DNA from: a virus
DNA: 64,000 bases
IMG/VR virus record: IMGVR_UViG_3300032315_001604
Location: 124,001-188,000 of that record
Strand: one strand, 5' to 3'
In this document: in pieces, positions 52,337 to 60,466 of the stretch
How the letters are laid out: every line of letters starts with the position of its first letter
Numbering within the stretch: the first letter of the stretch is position 1
Notes under the pieces: generated by a model
Database searches by the model: none
The model's input: only the letters and a program-made list of their open reading frames with translations
What the model was told of the DNA's origin: nothing
Made by a program: the position numbers and the translations under genes

Positions 52337-53089
52337 ATGGCAAAAATAAATTTTTTAGCTTCTTCAAAAGAAGTATTAAGCGATTTTCCGCATCCTGAAC
52401 CATCAAATAAATTTGTACCAAACTGGTACAAAGACATGCCTTCTTTTACAACCAAAGAAAAATATATTACCGATGCAGGAAACATAAACGGTACAGTTAA
52501 ATTGTGTGTGCCATTTAGAGATGCAATGTTTGCAGGGTATTCTATACCTTTACCTTTTGATGTTTATTTTAAAAGAATGGGGAAAGATTTAAATATAAAT
52601 TCATCATATTGTGGAGACTTTCAAATTGTATATAATCACGAACCAGAACAATTTTTTATGTATCCAATCCCAAAGGAATATGAACCAATAGCTTTTAAGT
52701 GGAATAATCCTTGGATTGTTCAAACCCCGAAAGGTTGGTCTACTCTTTTTACGACACCAACTCATCATGATTTACCTTTCATAAATCTGAGTGGTATTGT
52801 TGATACCGATAAACACCCTTTGCCTGTTGCAATAATATTTTTTATCAGAAAAGACTTTGAAGGTATTATACCGAAAGGCACTCCAATTGCTCAATGTATT
52901 CCTATTAAAAGAGATAATTTTATAGGTTATATCGGACAACGAACAGAAAATTTATATAGTAAATGGCGTAAGGCAACAACTCAAGCTATGGATAGATATA
53001 AAGATTATTTTCATACGCCCAAAGTTTATAAAATCGATAAAACAGAATCTAAATGTCCGTTTGCGAAAATGTTTAAAAATAATTCTTGA
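52337..53089 (+). CDS. DUF6065-like conserved phage protein
   Basis: A 250-residue protein. Recognisable segments in order: VPNWYKDMPSF, CVPFRDAMFAGYSIPLPFDV, FKWNNPWIVQTPKGWSTLFT, FINLSGIVDTDKHPLPVAII, then IIPKGTPIAQCIPIKR. This order, with a NxWxIxTPxGxS core and a KGTPIxQxIPxKR end, is that of a conserved uncharacterised family in marine phages (I believe DUF6065). It is predicted to be a double-stranded beta-helix-like fold. No catalytic role is established. It has its own probable promoter. Confidence 0.6.
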   Translation: MAKINFLASSKEVLSDFPHPEPSNKFVPNWYKDMPSFTTKEKYITDAGNINGTVKLCVPFRDAMFAGYSIPLPFDVYFKRMGKDLNINSSYCGDFQIVYNHEPEQFFMYPIPKEYEPIAFKWNNPWIVQTPKGWSTLFTTPTHHDLPFINLSGIVDTDKHPLPVAIIFFIRKDFEGIIPKGTPIAQCIPIKRDNFIGYIGQRTENLYSKWRKATTQAMDRYKDYFHTPKVYKIDKTESKCPFAKMFKNNS

Positions 53090-53113
53090 AAAGAAAAAAA
53101 ACTAGTATATAAT
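53086..53113 (+). promoter_or_regulatory. Sigma70-like promoter of the ABC-GNAT operon
   Basis: TTGAAA (53086-53091), a 16-nt spacer, TATAAT (53108-53113); the ATG follows 6 nt later at 53120. Confidence 0.6.
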
Positions 53114-53119
53114 ATACAT

Positions 53120-53326
53120 ATGAATCAAGCAAAAACAGATACGGTCAAAATCCAATTAAAACCAGCTTCAAATTTTAATCAAAGAGAAAAAATGATTAAT
53201 GTTGAAATTCAAAAAACTATTGATCTTTATAATACCAAAGGCTATACAGTTTTAAATCATGAAACTGTAAATAAAACTGATAGCTTTGCAACTGTTAAAT
53301 TTACTCTTAAAAGAATGATTGGTTAA
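53120..53326 (+). CDS. Small hypothetical protein, leader gene of the ABC-GNAT operon
   Basis: A 68-residue protein of the helix-strand type (MINVEIQKTIDLYNTKGYTV, then SFATVKFTLKRM). A ferredoxin-like or dodecin-like small fold is possible, but nothing decisive is seen. Its TAA overlaps the ATG of the ABC-GNAT gene (TAATG), so the two are translationally coupled and may form a complex. Confidence 0.55.
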   Translation: MNQAKTDTVKIQLKPASNFNQREKMINVEIQKTIDLYNTKGYTVLNHETVNKTDSFATVKFTLKRMIG

Positions 53327-54432
53327 TGGTTGATATTATTTTAGAATCAGATATTGTACATGATTCTTATACTGAAGAAGCATGTCGATACTTTGATGTT
53401 CCATTTGAGGAAAAAAGTAGAGTTGTTGTTAAAAACAACATAGAATATCCTGCCGATTGGCAAGTAGGATTAATATATGGACCATCTGGTTCAGGTAAAA
53501 CAACACTTTTAAAAAGTATAGGAAAAATTAAAACAAATGAATGGGATCCGACTAAAGCAGTTATATCTAATTTTGCTCCAAAAGATTTCGAATCTGTTTC
53601 TTTGGCTTTATGTTCAGTGGGCTTATCCACTATTCCTTCTTGGTATCGGTCTTACCACAATTTATCTAATGGAGAAAAATTTCGGGCTGATCTTGCAAAA
53701 ACCTTGATTTCTGATGACAAAATTCATCTTGTGGATGAATTTACATCAGTAGTAGATCGAACAGTAGCAAAAAGCGTTTCTTATGCTGTGTCCAAATGGA
53801 TTAGAAATAATCCAAATAAAAAAACAATCTTTGCCTCATGTCATGAGGACATCATAGATTGGCTACAACCCGATTGGATATACAATCCTCTGGAAGGCAC
53901 AACAGTCTATCCAAGAGGCTGTCTTCAGCGACCACCAATTAATCTCAAAATTTTCAGAGTCAAATACGAAGCGTGGGAATTGTTTAAACAACATCATTAT
54001 TTAACTCAATCATTGAATAAAGCAGCAAAAAGCTTTATGGTTACTTGGAATGATAGACCTGTTGCTTTTAATGCAACATTGTCTTTTCCTCATCCTTATT
54101 TAAAAAAAGCTTGGAGAGGAAGCCGTACTGTTGTATTGCCAGATTATCAAGGGTTAGGCATAGGCTCTTGGCTTTCGGATTACATCGGATCTATGGTCAA
54201 AGCAAACGGAGGAAGATTTTTTTCTAAAACAACACATCCTGCCATGATTTCTTATAGACTAAAAAGCCAAAGCTGGAAAGAAACAACACACTCAAGAAAA
54301 GCACGTAAATCTAATAATGTAAGTATGCTTGCTCGAAATTGGGTAGCAACTGAAAGATATTGTTATGCATTTGAATATGTAGGACCGTCCTCCACAAGAG
54401 AAGAATCTCATTTATTTTGGGAAAAGTGTTGA
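53326..54432 (+). CDS. ABC-type ATPase fused to a GNAT/Mom-like domain
   Basis: A 368-residue fusion. The first 200 residues are an ABC ATPase without membrane parts: Walker A GPSGSGKTT at 52-60, signature LSNGEKFRADLAK from 113, Walker B IHLVDEF near 133-139, and an H-loop SCHED near 172. Residues about 205-368 are GNAT-like, with HHYL near 222-226 and the acyl-CoA-type loop YQGLGIGSW at 274-282. The second half resembles the DNA-modifying Mom family, which alters adenine, but protein or small-molecule acyl transfer is also possible. The ATPase probably remodels or loads the transferase on DNA. Non-structural gene with a sigma70-like promoter. Confidence 0.75.
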   Translation: MVDIILESDIVHDSYTEEACRYFDVPFEEKSRVVVKNNIEYPADWQVGLIYGPSGSGKTTLLKSIGKIKTNEWDPTKAVISNFAPKDFESVSLALCSVGLSTIPSWYRSYHNLSNGEKFRADLAKTLISDDKIHLVDEFTSVVDRTVAKSVSYAVSKWIRNNPNKKTIFASCHEDIIDWLQPDWIYNPLEGTTVYPRGCLQRPPINLKIFRVKYEAWELFKQHHYLTQSLNKAAKSFMVTWNDRPVAFNATLSFPHPYLKKAWRGSRTVVLPDYQGLGIGSWLSDYIGSMVKANGGRFFSKTTHPAMISYRLKSQSWKETTHSRKARKSNNVSMLARNWVATERYCYAFEYVGPSSTREESHLFWEKC

Positions 54433-54453
54433 CATATTAATATATCTAGCTAA

Positions 54454-54461
54454 ACTAAATA
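54454..54461 (+). promoter_or_regulatory. T4-type late promoter box (ACTAAATA)
   Basis: ACTAAATA ends 7 nt before the ATG at 54469. Confidence 0.55.
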
Positions 54462-54468
54462 GCATAAT

Positions 54469-55056
54469 ATGGCAAGAAGTAAAAAAAAGCTAAAAAATAA
54501 AAAGCCAAAACCTAAAAATAAAAAAATAAAAAACAACTCAAAAGTTGTTAAAAATATGGATAAAAAATATCCTATTGATCAATTTGAAGATTTAAATGGT
54601 TGGGTGGAATTCTATAAAGAAAACAAAAAATTTCCTCATCAAAGGGTATTATGCGGAATTTGCCATTCAGGATTTGCTTCCATGAAAGGATTGGGCATGA
54701 CCAAAGCCTTTGAAAGATGTGAAGGTGATGTTCTTCGTGTTTTAAGCGAAACCAAATGTAAAGAGTGTAAAGATCTTGAACCGAAAGAAAAAAAACCACC
54801 CAAAGTTTTAACTCAAGAAGAAATAGAAGCAAGAGCAGAAGAAATTCGTAGAAATTTACCAAAAATAGACTTTCATAAAGAAAGGCAAGTTATTGATTTA
54901 ACAAAAGATAAAGATGCATGTGCCTTATATACACAGTTTGCGTGTTTAAGACCTGATATTTATTTAGATAATGATAAGACTTGCGATTTCTGTAGTATAA
55001 ATAAATACTGCGCTTGTCCAATTAAAAAATTCTCCAAAAATTTTAAGAAAAAATGA
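54469..55056 (+). CDS. Basic, Cys-rich (zinc-binding) protein
   Basis: A 195-residue protein. The N-terminal 30 residues are a Lys/Asn tail of nucleic-acid-binding type. A CGICHSGF motif, a downstream Cys and CKECK make a probable zinc site; the second half has CDFCSINKYCACP, another Cys cluster. Between them is a charged helix (EEIEARAEEIRRNLP). A double zinc-ribbon nucleic-acid-binding protein is likely. It overlaps the next small gene (ATGA). A late box upstream suggests expression later than the ABC-GNAT gene. Confidence 0.6.
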   Translation: MARSKKKLKNKKPKPKNKKIKNNSKVVKNMDKKYPIDQFEDLNGWVEFYKENKKFPHQRVLCGICHSGFASMKGLGMTKAFERCEGDVLRVLSETKCKECKDLEPKEKKPPKVLTQEEIEARAEEIRRNLPKIDFHKERQVIDLTKDKDACALYTQFACLRPDIYLDNDKTCDFCSINKYCACPIKKFSKNFKKK

Positions 55057-55229
55057 AAGATGATATTATTACTATTTTGATAGCAGTTACTATTAGTTTA
55101 AATGCTTTTTATTTGTCAAAGATAAATCAAAAGATAGAAAATCTTCATAATATGATGATAGAATATTATGAACCTATTATGCCCGATTATAATATACATG
55201 AGGAAGCAGAAGATGGTAGACAAAAATAA
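55053..55229 (+). CDS. Small single-span membrane protein
   Basis: A 58-residue ORF whose ATG overlaps the stop of the preceding gene by 4 nt. Residues 5-22 (IITILIAVTISLNAFYLS) are a clear transmembrane helix. A coiled helix (KINQKIENLHNMM) and an acidic C terminus follow. It is shaped like small phage spanin- or inner-membrane-type proteins but has no lipobox. Function is unknown. Confidence 0.6.
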   Translation: MKDDIITILIAVTISLNAFYLSKINQKIENLHNMMIEYYEPIMPDYNIHEEAEDGRQK

Positions 55230-55422
55230 ACGTTACAAAGTCAATTTAACTTTTAAGAATGTTAAATGTAATATTTTAATTAAAAATATTGACGATTATG
55301 AATTTGAAATTTACGTCAAAGCCAATAAAAAACTAGAATCCAAAGATTTGCAAGCTTTAAAAAACTATTTAGAATCTGAAGGATTTAATGATGAAGCAAG
55401 GAAATACAATTTATATCAATAA
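55213..55422 (+). CDS. Small hypothetical protein
   Basis: A 69-residue protein starting at the ATG at 55213, overlapping the preceding small gene by 17 nt. An in-frame extension to 55168 exists but would start inside that gene. It is a mix of two strands and two helices (YKVNLTFKNVKCNILIKN, SKDLQALKNYLESE). No family was recognised. The methyltransferase begins 7 nt later. Confidence 0.55.
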   Translation: MVDKNKRYKVNLTFKNVKCNILIKNIDDYEFEIYVKANKKLESKDLQALKNYLESEGFNDEARKYNLYQ

Positions 55423-55428
55423 AATATT

Positions 55429-55968
55429 ATGTCTATTATAAATGCACCAGCAGATCAGTGTTCAGGATATGGTTTAATCGAACTTTTAAAAGATAAAGGT
55501 AAAATTAAAGGATTAGAAATAGGTTGTGCAGAAGGCACAACATCAGAATTTTTATTAAAAAGTTTACCAGATTTAGATCTTTGGGGTGTTGATCCGTATG
55601 AAGATTATACGGATTGGAACGGAAACCATTTAGATAAATTAAATGAAAAATTTATTAATACTTTAAATCTTCTAAAACCTTTTGAAAGTCGTTTTAAATT
55701 AATAAGAAAATATTCTGATAATGCGGTTGGGGATTTTGAAGATGAAAGTTTAGATTTTATTTTTGTCGATGGTCTTCATACATACGATCAAGTTAAAAAA
55801 GATTTGGAGAACTTTTATCCTAAACTTAAAAAAGGTGGTTTGTTTTCAGGACATGACTTTCATAACATTAAAGAGGTAAAAGATGCAGTTAAAGAATTTG
55901 CAATTCAACAAGGACTGCAACAAATCAATTCCACTCTTTATGATGTTTGGTATTGGTGGAAAAATTAA
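55429..55968 (+). CDS. Class I SAM-dependent methyltransferase (Methyltransf_24 type)
   Basis: A 179-residue Rossmann methyltransferase. Motif I LEIGCAEGT (residues 29-37) binds SAM, Asp55 in LWGVDPY is the acidic ribose contact, and LDFIFVDGLHTYDQVKKDLE gives motif IV with the metal-type DGxH seen in this family. GGLFSGHDFH (about 140-150) is typical of Methyltransf_24/cephalosporin-hydroxylase-like enzymes. Such enzymes often methylate sugars or small molecules; DNA is less likely. The stop codon is interlocked with the convergent gene. Confidence 0.75.
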   Translation: MSIINAPADQCSGYGLIELLKDKGKIKGLEIGCAEGTTSEFLLKSLPDLDLWGVDPYEDYTDWNGNHLDKLNEKFINTLNLLKPFESRFKLIRKYSDNAVGDFEDESLDFIFVDGLHTYDQVKKDLENFYPKLKKGGLFSGHDFHNIKEVKDAVKEFAIQQGLQQINSTLYDVWYWWKN

Positions 55969-57305
55969 AGCTCTAAAGGAGCATCAACACCAGTTAATTT
56001 ATATTCGATTGCACGATATCTTGTGCTTTCTATTCTATCTATTTGTTCTGGCGTAAGAGCTTTTAATAATTTTTTGGAAGGATCTCTTGATTGACTTTGT
56101 GCTAAAATATTCAAGTAATCATTTTTTCTTTCTTTGCTTAATCTTAAGAAAGATGAAACAGGAATGTCTTGACCCATAGAAATAAACTCATATTGATCTT
56201 TGTCATCCATTTGTAAGAAAGCTTCTTCATCAAAACTTCTTCCAAGTCTATCAAAGAAATTCATCTTTTTGATTTCCGATTCACTTAATGGTTTATATAC
56301 AAAAAGCTCTTTATGTTTTTTGATTGATGGAACCAATCTAACAATTTCTTCCCACTCTTTTCTTGCAGTTCCATTTGGTCTTGGAGTAATTTCAAACTCT
56401 CCGTCTTTTCTTCTTGCTACAGCACTCCATACATAAGGATCTGTATTATCTTTTTTCTTGTCTAATACAAAATAAAAACTTAAAGGTTGTTGGCTTCCAA
56501 CTTTACCTTGTCTGTAAGAACTAAAATAATTTGTTACTCCTGAATTAAGAGGATAACTGATACACCAAGTAATTTGAGTGCCACCCAATCTTTTAGATAC
56601 AGCATGACCAATATTGATTGATTTTCCTACATTATCAATATCCCAAATAGCAATTTCCTTATCTTCGTATATTGGATCAACTCCAACTTTAATGTTTTGA
56701 CTTTCTTCTTCTGTTGCATTTTTAGCTTCTTCGTTATGAATAAATTCTGCAAAATCAAAAAATTTATTATATAACCCTAAATCACTTGCACCTTCTACGT
56801 TTTGTTCTTTATACTCTAAAAATTTTTCATATGCATTGATGATTTCAGAATTTGGAAATCTTCCTTTTAATTCTTTAATCCATTTGGCAATAATACCAGA
56901 ATCTCTTTTGCCTAAACTTTTATCTAAGTTTAAAAGTCTTTTTGTTTCATCAGAATCTTTTAAAATCTTTTGAGCATCTTCACTATTTAATTTTGCCAAG
57001 ATCTTTTCCAAATCTTTTAAAGATTTAAATCCTTGAAAGTCTCTGGTTTCTGCTGCTCCTTTGTTTTTGAATTTAACAAACTCTTTATAAAGATTAATAA
57101 TTTGATCTAAAGATAAATCTGACGATGAAACAAATTCTCCAAGTTTAATTGCATCGGATTTTTGTTTGGTTATATCGACTTCAATTAATTTTTTAATGTC
57201 TTCGTCATTAAGGTTCAAAGACTTTAATCTTTTTTCTGTCTCTGAAAGTCCTTCAGCAATAAGACAATACAAAGATTCTAAAATTATTGTATCTTTATCT
57301 CTCAT
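55965..57305 (-). CDS. Putative internal head protein with capsid-targeting-like N terminus
   Basis: A 446-residue protein. N terminus MRDKDTIILESLYCLIAEG, very close to that of 60134-60466 (MKNKDQIFLESLYNKV). Residues 20-190 are helical and charged. The C-terminal half has a beta domain with ITWCISYPLNS, YRQGKVGS and PLSFYFVLDKKK, followed by charged helices. No catalytic motif is certain. It begins 1 nt after the stop of 57307-58530, so the reverse-strand genes 58745 to 55965 form one operon. Delivery into the host with DNA is an inference from the N terminus. Confidence 0.6.
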   Translation of the reverse strand: MRDKDTIILESLYCLIAEGLSETEKRLKSLNLNDEDIKKLIEVDITKQKSDAIKLGEFVSSSDLSLDQIINLYKEFVKFKNKGAAETRDFQGFKSLKDLEKILAKLNSEDAQKILKDSDETKRLLNLDKSLGKRDSGIIAKWIKELKGRFPNSEIINAYEKFLEYKEQNVEGASDLGLYNKFFDFAEFIHNEEAKNATEEESQNIKVGVDPIYEDKEIAIWDIDNVGKSINIGHAVSKRLGGTQITWCISYPLNSGVTNYFSSYRQGKVGSQQPLSFYFVLDKKKDNTDPYVWSAVARRKDGEFEITPRPNGTARKEWEEIVRLVPSIKKHKELFVYKPLSESEIKKMNFFDRLGRSFDEEAFLQMDDKDQYEFISMGQDIPVSSFLRLSKERKNDYLNILAQSQSRDPSKKLLKALTPEQIDRIESTRYRAIEYKLTGVDAPLEL

Positions 57306-57306
57306 T

Positions 57307-58530
57307 TTATGCTAATTGTTTATCGTCTTCGTCTTCTCCAGAAATTTCTTTATCTTGATATTCTTCGACTTCTTCTCCTGTTTCAGGATCTAAACCAAAT
57401 TCATCAGCCATATCTTTTATAATCTGATCGATAATAGATCTTGCTCTGCCACCACCAGCTTGAACTTCTTTGAGATCTTCCATAGGAAGTTGCATTAACT
57501 GTTGATAGATATAATATTTGTGTTTGATAAATTGTGCAGGAATTAACTGTAATATTTGTTTAACTTGTTCTTGAGCAAATCTTGCTTTTCTTGTTTCTCC
57601 TTCTAATGAAGCAGTTTTTTCTACGTTTCTTAATTCATCCATCATAGTAATGTATTGCATAATACCTTTTACTATTTCATGAATTAAGAAACTAAAAGTC
57701 ATTGCTCTTGCTTTAACCACATATTTTCCTTCACCTTCTTCTCCTCTACCTTCTTCAGGTTGAGTTTCAGCACTTCCGAGTGCTGCGCCTGGAGTTTTTG
57801 CCGCCATACCTTCAATCCCTTGAGGTGCATAATAATACATGACTTGAACAATAGCAGATGCTAATCCATACATGTTTGCCAAGTCTGGATTCATTTCATC
57901 AATTTGATCTCTGACTAAATTGTAAGAATACAAATGATTGAATGCTTCTCCATATTTTAAAATATCAGCAAAACTTTTTCTTTCTTTAATTTCTTCTTCT
58001 CCCATTATATTCATAGCCAATGCTATGTTTAGTTTTTCTTCATCTGACAAACCTTCACCTTCTACAACAGGTTCATCTTGCTCGTCTTTTTGTTCTGCTT
58101 CTCTGACTTGTGCTTCTAAATCGGTAATTGCATTTTCTAATTCACCACCAGTTCCAGTAATTTTTGCATCGATCTTTAAAACACCATCAGCAATTGCTTC
58201 ACGAACAGGTTGCATTTCATCTAAATTTAAAACCATTTTAACTGCAAGATCTTCTAACTTTTCTTTGTTCGCAGTTTCTATTCTTTTTATCTTATTTAAA
58301 AGATCTACTGCGGATGTTAATAAAGGATAGTTACCAAGCTCTTCAGGATTTTTACCAGTGTATTGACACAATCTTTCAATTATCTTTTGATAGTTTTTAG
58401 AATAAAGCATATGCTTATATTCTTCTACTGCTTCGTCTTCTGTTAATTTATCTGGATTATAAAAGTTTGGATTACCTTCTCCAATATCAATCGCTTCGTT
58501 AATTTTTTTTAATACTTTATCAAATTTCAT
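57307..58530 (-). CDS. Putative internal head protein, acidic/helical
   Basis: A 407-residue protein. It begins MKFDKVLKKINEAID, with the short amphipathic segment and I-x-E. The rest is rich in Glu, Asp and Ala with two Gly/Glu-rich linkers (PEEGRGEEGEGK, SGEDEDD) separating helical domains. The middle has SIVQVMYYYAPQG-type amphipathic helices. No enzyme motif is seen. Its ATG overlaps the stop of the upstream 72-residue gene (ATGA). It could be an ejected protein or a core or scaffold-like structural component. Confidence 0.6.
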   Translation of the reverse strand: MKFDKVLKKINEAIDIGEGNPNFYNPDKLTEDEAVEEYKHMLYSKNYQKIIERLCQYTGKNPEELGNYPLLTSAVDLLNKIKRIETANKEKLEDLAVKMVLNLDEMQPVREAIADGVLKIDAKITGTGGELENAITDLEAQVREAEQKDEQDEPVVEGEGLSDEEKLNIALAMNIMGEEEIKERKSFADILKYGEAFNHLYSYNLVRDQIDEMNPDLANMYGLASAIVQVMYYYAPQGIEGMAAKTPGAALGSAETQPEEGRGEEGEGKYVVKARAMTFSFLIHEIVKGIMQYITMMDELRNVEKTASLEGETRKARFAQEQVKQILQLIPAQFIKHKYYIYQQLMQLPMEDLKEVQAGGGRARSIIDQIIKDMADEFGLDPETGEEVEEYQDKEISGEDEDDKQLA

Positions 58531-58745
58531 AATTTTATTCCATGTCTTTTAGCAAAAGCATCTCTTTCTTTTTGAATTCTAGATTTTTTAGCATCAGGAT
58601 TTGGGCTGTGTCCTGGCTTTGGTCTACGAAAAGGTGCTCTTTTTGGTTTTGTGTCAGGTTTTGTTGTAGGTTCTGTAGTAGGTTTCGTAGGAGTTTCTAC
58701 TGGTTGCTCTTCTAAAACCTTTAAAATAAAATTTTCCAGATTCAT
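58527..58745 (-). CDS. Small basic Pro/Thr/Lys-rich protein with capsid-targeting-like N terminus
   Basis: A 72-residue protein starting MNLENFILKVLEEQ, then repeated Thr-Lys-Pro units (PTKPTTEPTTKPDTKPK) and a basic C terminus with RRPKPGHSPNP. It is likely disordered and binds nucleic acid. A GGTAAATA box lies 8 nt upstream, and it heads the minus-strand operon with 57307-58530 and 55965-57305. Confidence 0.65.
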   Translation of the reverse strand: MNLENFILKVLEEQPVETPTKPTTEPTTKPDTKPKRAPFRRPKPGHSPNPDAKKSRIQKERDAFAKRHGIKL

Positions 58746-58753
58746 ATTAGATA

Positions 58754-58761
58754 TATTTACC
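58754..58761 (-). promoter_or_regulatory. T4-type late promoter box (GGTAAATA)
   Basis: Reads GGTAAATA on the minus strand, 8 nt before the ATG at 58745. Confidence 0.6.
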
Positions 58762-58790
58762 TTTTTTTTTCCAAAAAGATAATAATATAT

Positions 58791-58798
58791 TGTAAATA
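58791..58798 (+). promoter_or_regulatory. T4-type late promoter box (TGTAAATA)
   Basis: TGTAAATA ends 7 nt before the ATG at 58806. An ATG at 58800 would lie upstream of the predicted transcription start, which favours 58806. Confidence 0.6.
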
Positions 58799-58805
58799 TA
58801 TGTGT

Positions 58806-60125
58806 ATGAATTTCGATAAGCTTATTAAAAAATATATCACCGAGGCAGCAGGAGATATACCACCAAACATTAGAGAGTTTGGAGGAACAGCACTCACACC
58901 ATCTGGAGCATTAGGCTTATTCTTGGCAAAAAGAGACATCGAACAACTTTCAGCATCGCGTGGAAAAGCAAGAGAAGAAGAATCGGGTGAAACATTTCGT
59001 AAAAAACTTTTAGGATATAAAGCTGCAATCGCAGAAGGATATAAAAGATTAAAGGGAGAAAATTTTACTGCAAAAGATGATTACGAAAAACAAGCAGTAG
59101 AAGAATTCAAAACATGGGGAATCGGGGAAGAAGCCGCTGAAGTACTTTATGTTTTAGGTGGAAAGATTGCCAAAAACCTTTGGAGCCTAAACGATTTAAA
59201 TGCTACTCCTAAAGATAAAAAAATTCCTATCATTGACGAAAATGGTAATAAAGTAGCAGATTTAACTATACAAAGTGTTGCAAGAGAAGCACTTGATACT
59301 TTTTATGATCTTTACCAAGAAAACGCAGAACCAACACAAGTAAATGGTAAAACCGTTTTAATGTGGAAAGAATTAAGTCCTGCATTATACATGGAAAAGA
59401 AAGGTGATCCTATTATCTTTATTAAAGGAAAAGGGGAAGGTGAAGAATTAGAAACTACAAAAATTGATCCAATAACAAGAGGACGTTTAGCTTTTAAACA
59501 ACTCATTGACGTTTTAAGAAATTTTACAAAATCTTCAAAAATTGCAGAAAAAAATAAAATGTTTGGTTGGTCATTAACTACAAGACAAACTAAAGGATCA
59601 AACAACTTTTTTGCATTGGATGCACGTTCTACTCCTAATAATTGGATTATTTACACAAATAAAAAAGCAAAAGAAGGCGGTCCTTTAAGATCAATTTATG
59701 GTGCTATAGATAACAAGAAAAAAATCTATAGATTACAAAGTGATTATCCAGATGACACAAAGAATAGAGCAAATACCTTACCTTTAAAGTTTGAGGGGGG
59801 TGTTCCTAAATTCGGAACTCAGTTGACAGAACCAGAAATGTATACAACGATTGAGCAATTCTTGAACATTATTGGTTATGATACAATTTATAATGCATTA
59901 TATGCAAAGTATGTTGAAAAGAAAAAAGATTTTGTATTACCTAATGGTAACAAAATTGATTTGGAAAAATTAAAAGTTTCAGAATATCGTTTGACTGTTC
60001 CTTCTGTTGAAAGAAGATCAAAAGAAGAAACCGTAGCAAAAACAGGTTTAAGACCTGAATACAGACCAAAACCAATGGGCGAATCTTTGGAAGCAGCTTA
60101 CGATCAAGTCTTAATCAAAGAGTAA
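58806..60125 (+). CDS. Putative internal head protein
   Basis: A 439-residue protein from the second of two nearby ATGs, giving MNFDKLIKKYITEAAGD, again a short amphipathic segment ending in I-x-E. Helical regions (LLGYKAAIAEGYKRLKGEN) precede a mixed domain with TLPLKFEGGVPKFGTQ and a basic C-terminal region. An ADARSTPNNWIIYTN stretch is the most structured-looking part. No family was recognised. The next gene begins 8 nt after its stop. Function as an ejected or core protein is inferred. Confidence 0.6.
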   Translation: MNFDKLIKKYITEAAGDIPPNIREFGGTALTPSGALGLFLAKRDIEQLSASRGKAREEESGETFRKKLLGYKAAIAEGYKRLKGENFTAKDDYEKQAVEEFKTWGIGEEAAEVLYVLGGKIAKNLWSLNDLNATPKDKKIPIIDENGNKVADLTIQSVAREALDTFYDLYQENAEPTQVNGKTVLMWKELSPALYMEKKGDPIIFIKGKGEGEELETTKIDPITRGRLAFKQLIDVLRNFTKSSKIAEKNKMFGWSLTTRQTKGSNNFFALDARSTPNNWIIYTNKKAKEGGPLRSIYGAIDNKKKIYRLQSDYPDDTKNRANTLPLKFEGGVPKFGTQLTEPEMYTTIEQFLNIIGYDTIYNALYAKYVEKKKDFVLPNGNKIDLEKLKVSEYRLTVPSVERRSKEETVAKTGLRPEYRPKPMGESLEAAYDQVLIKE

Positions 60126-60128
60126 ATA
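60121..60128 (+). promoter_or_regulatory. T4-type late promoter box (AGTAAATA)
   Basis: AGTAAATA overlaps the stop of the preceding gene and ends 5 nt before the ATG at 60134. Confidence 0.5.
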
Positions 60129-60133
60129 ATAAT

Positions 60134-60466
60134 ATGAAAAACAAAGACCAAATTTTTCTCGAAAGTTTATATAACAAAGTAATTCAAGAACAAATGGACG
60201 ATATCGGAGATGATCAACTCGAATCAGAGTATGAACTTCGCACAGATGTCGGTGATGAAGAAACTTCAATAGAAGATATTGAAGCCAAATTGGAGAATGA
60301 AAAAGGATCAGAAGAAGAAGAAGAAGAAACACCAGAAGTAGAAGGTGAAGCAGAAACTCCTTTGGAAAAGGAAGCAGAAGAAGAGCTTCCAGAAGATGCT
60401 CCAGATGAAGGATTAACAGACGATCAAGTTGATCTCTTCAGTCAATTAATCAAACAAGAAAATTAA
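60134..60466 (+). CDS. Small highly acidic protein with capsid-targeting-like N terminus
   Basis: A 110-residue protein. MKNKDQIFLESLYNKVIQEQ is followed by a strongly acidic, Glu-rich low-complexity stretch (SEEEEEETPEVEGEAETP) and a short helical end (QVDLFSQLIKQEN). Acidic internal proteins may balance the basic ones in the phage head. A late box lies 5 nt upstream. The stop is interlocked with the convergent gene at 60463. Confidence 0.65.
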   Translation: MKNKDQIFLESLYNKVIQEQMDDIGDDQLESEYELRTDVGDEETSIEDIEAKLENEKGSEEEEEETPEVEGEAETPLEKEAEEELPEDAPDEGLTDDQVDLFSQLIKQEN

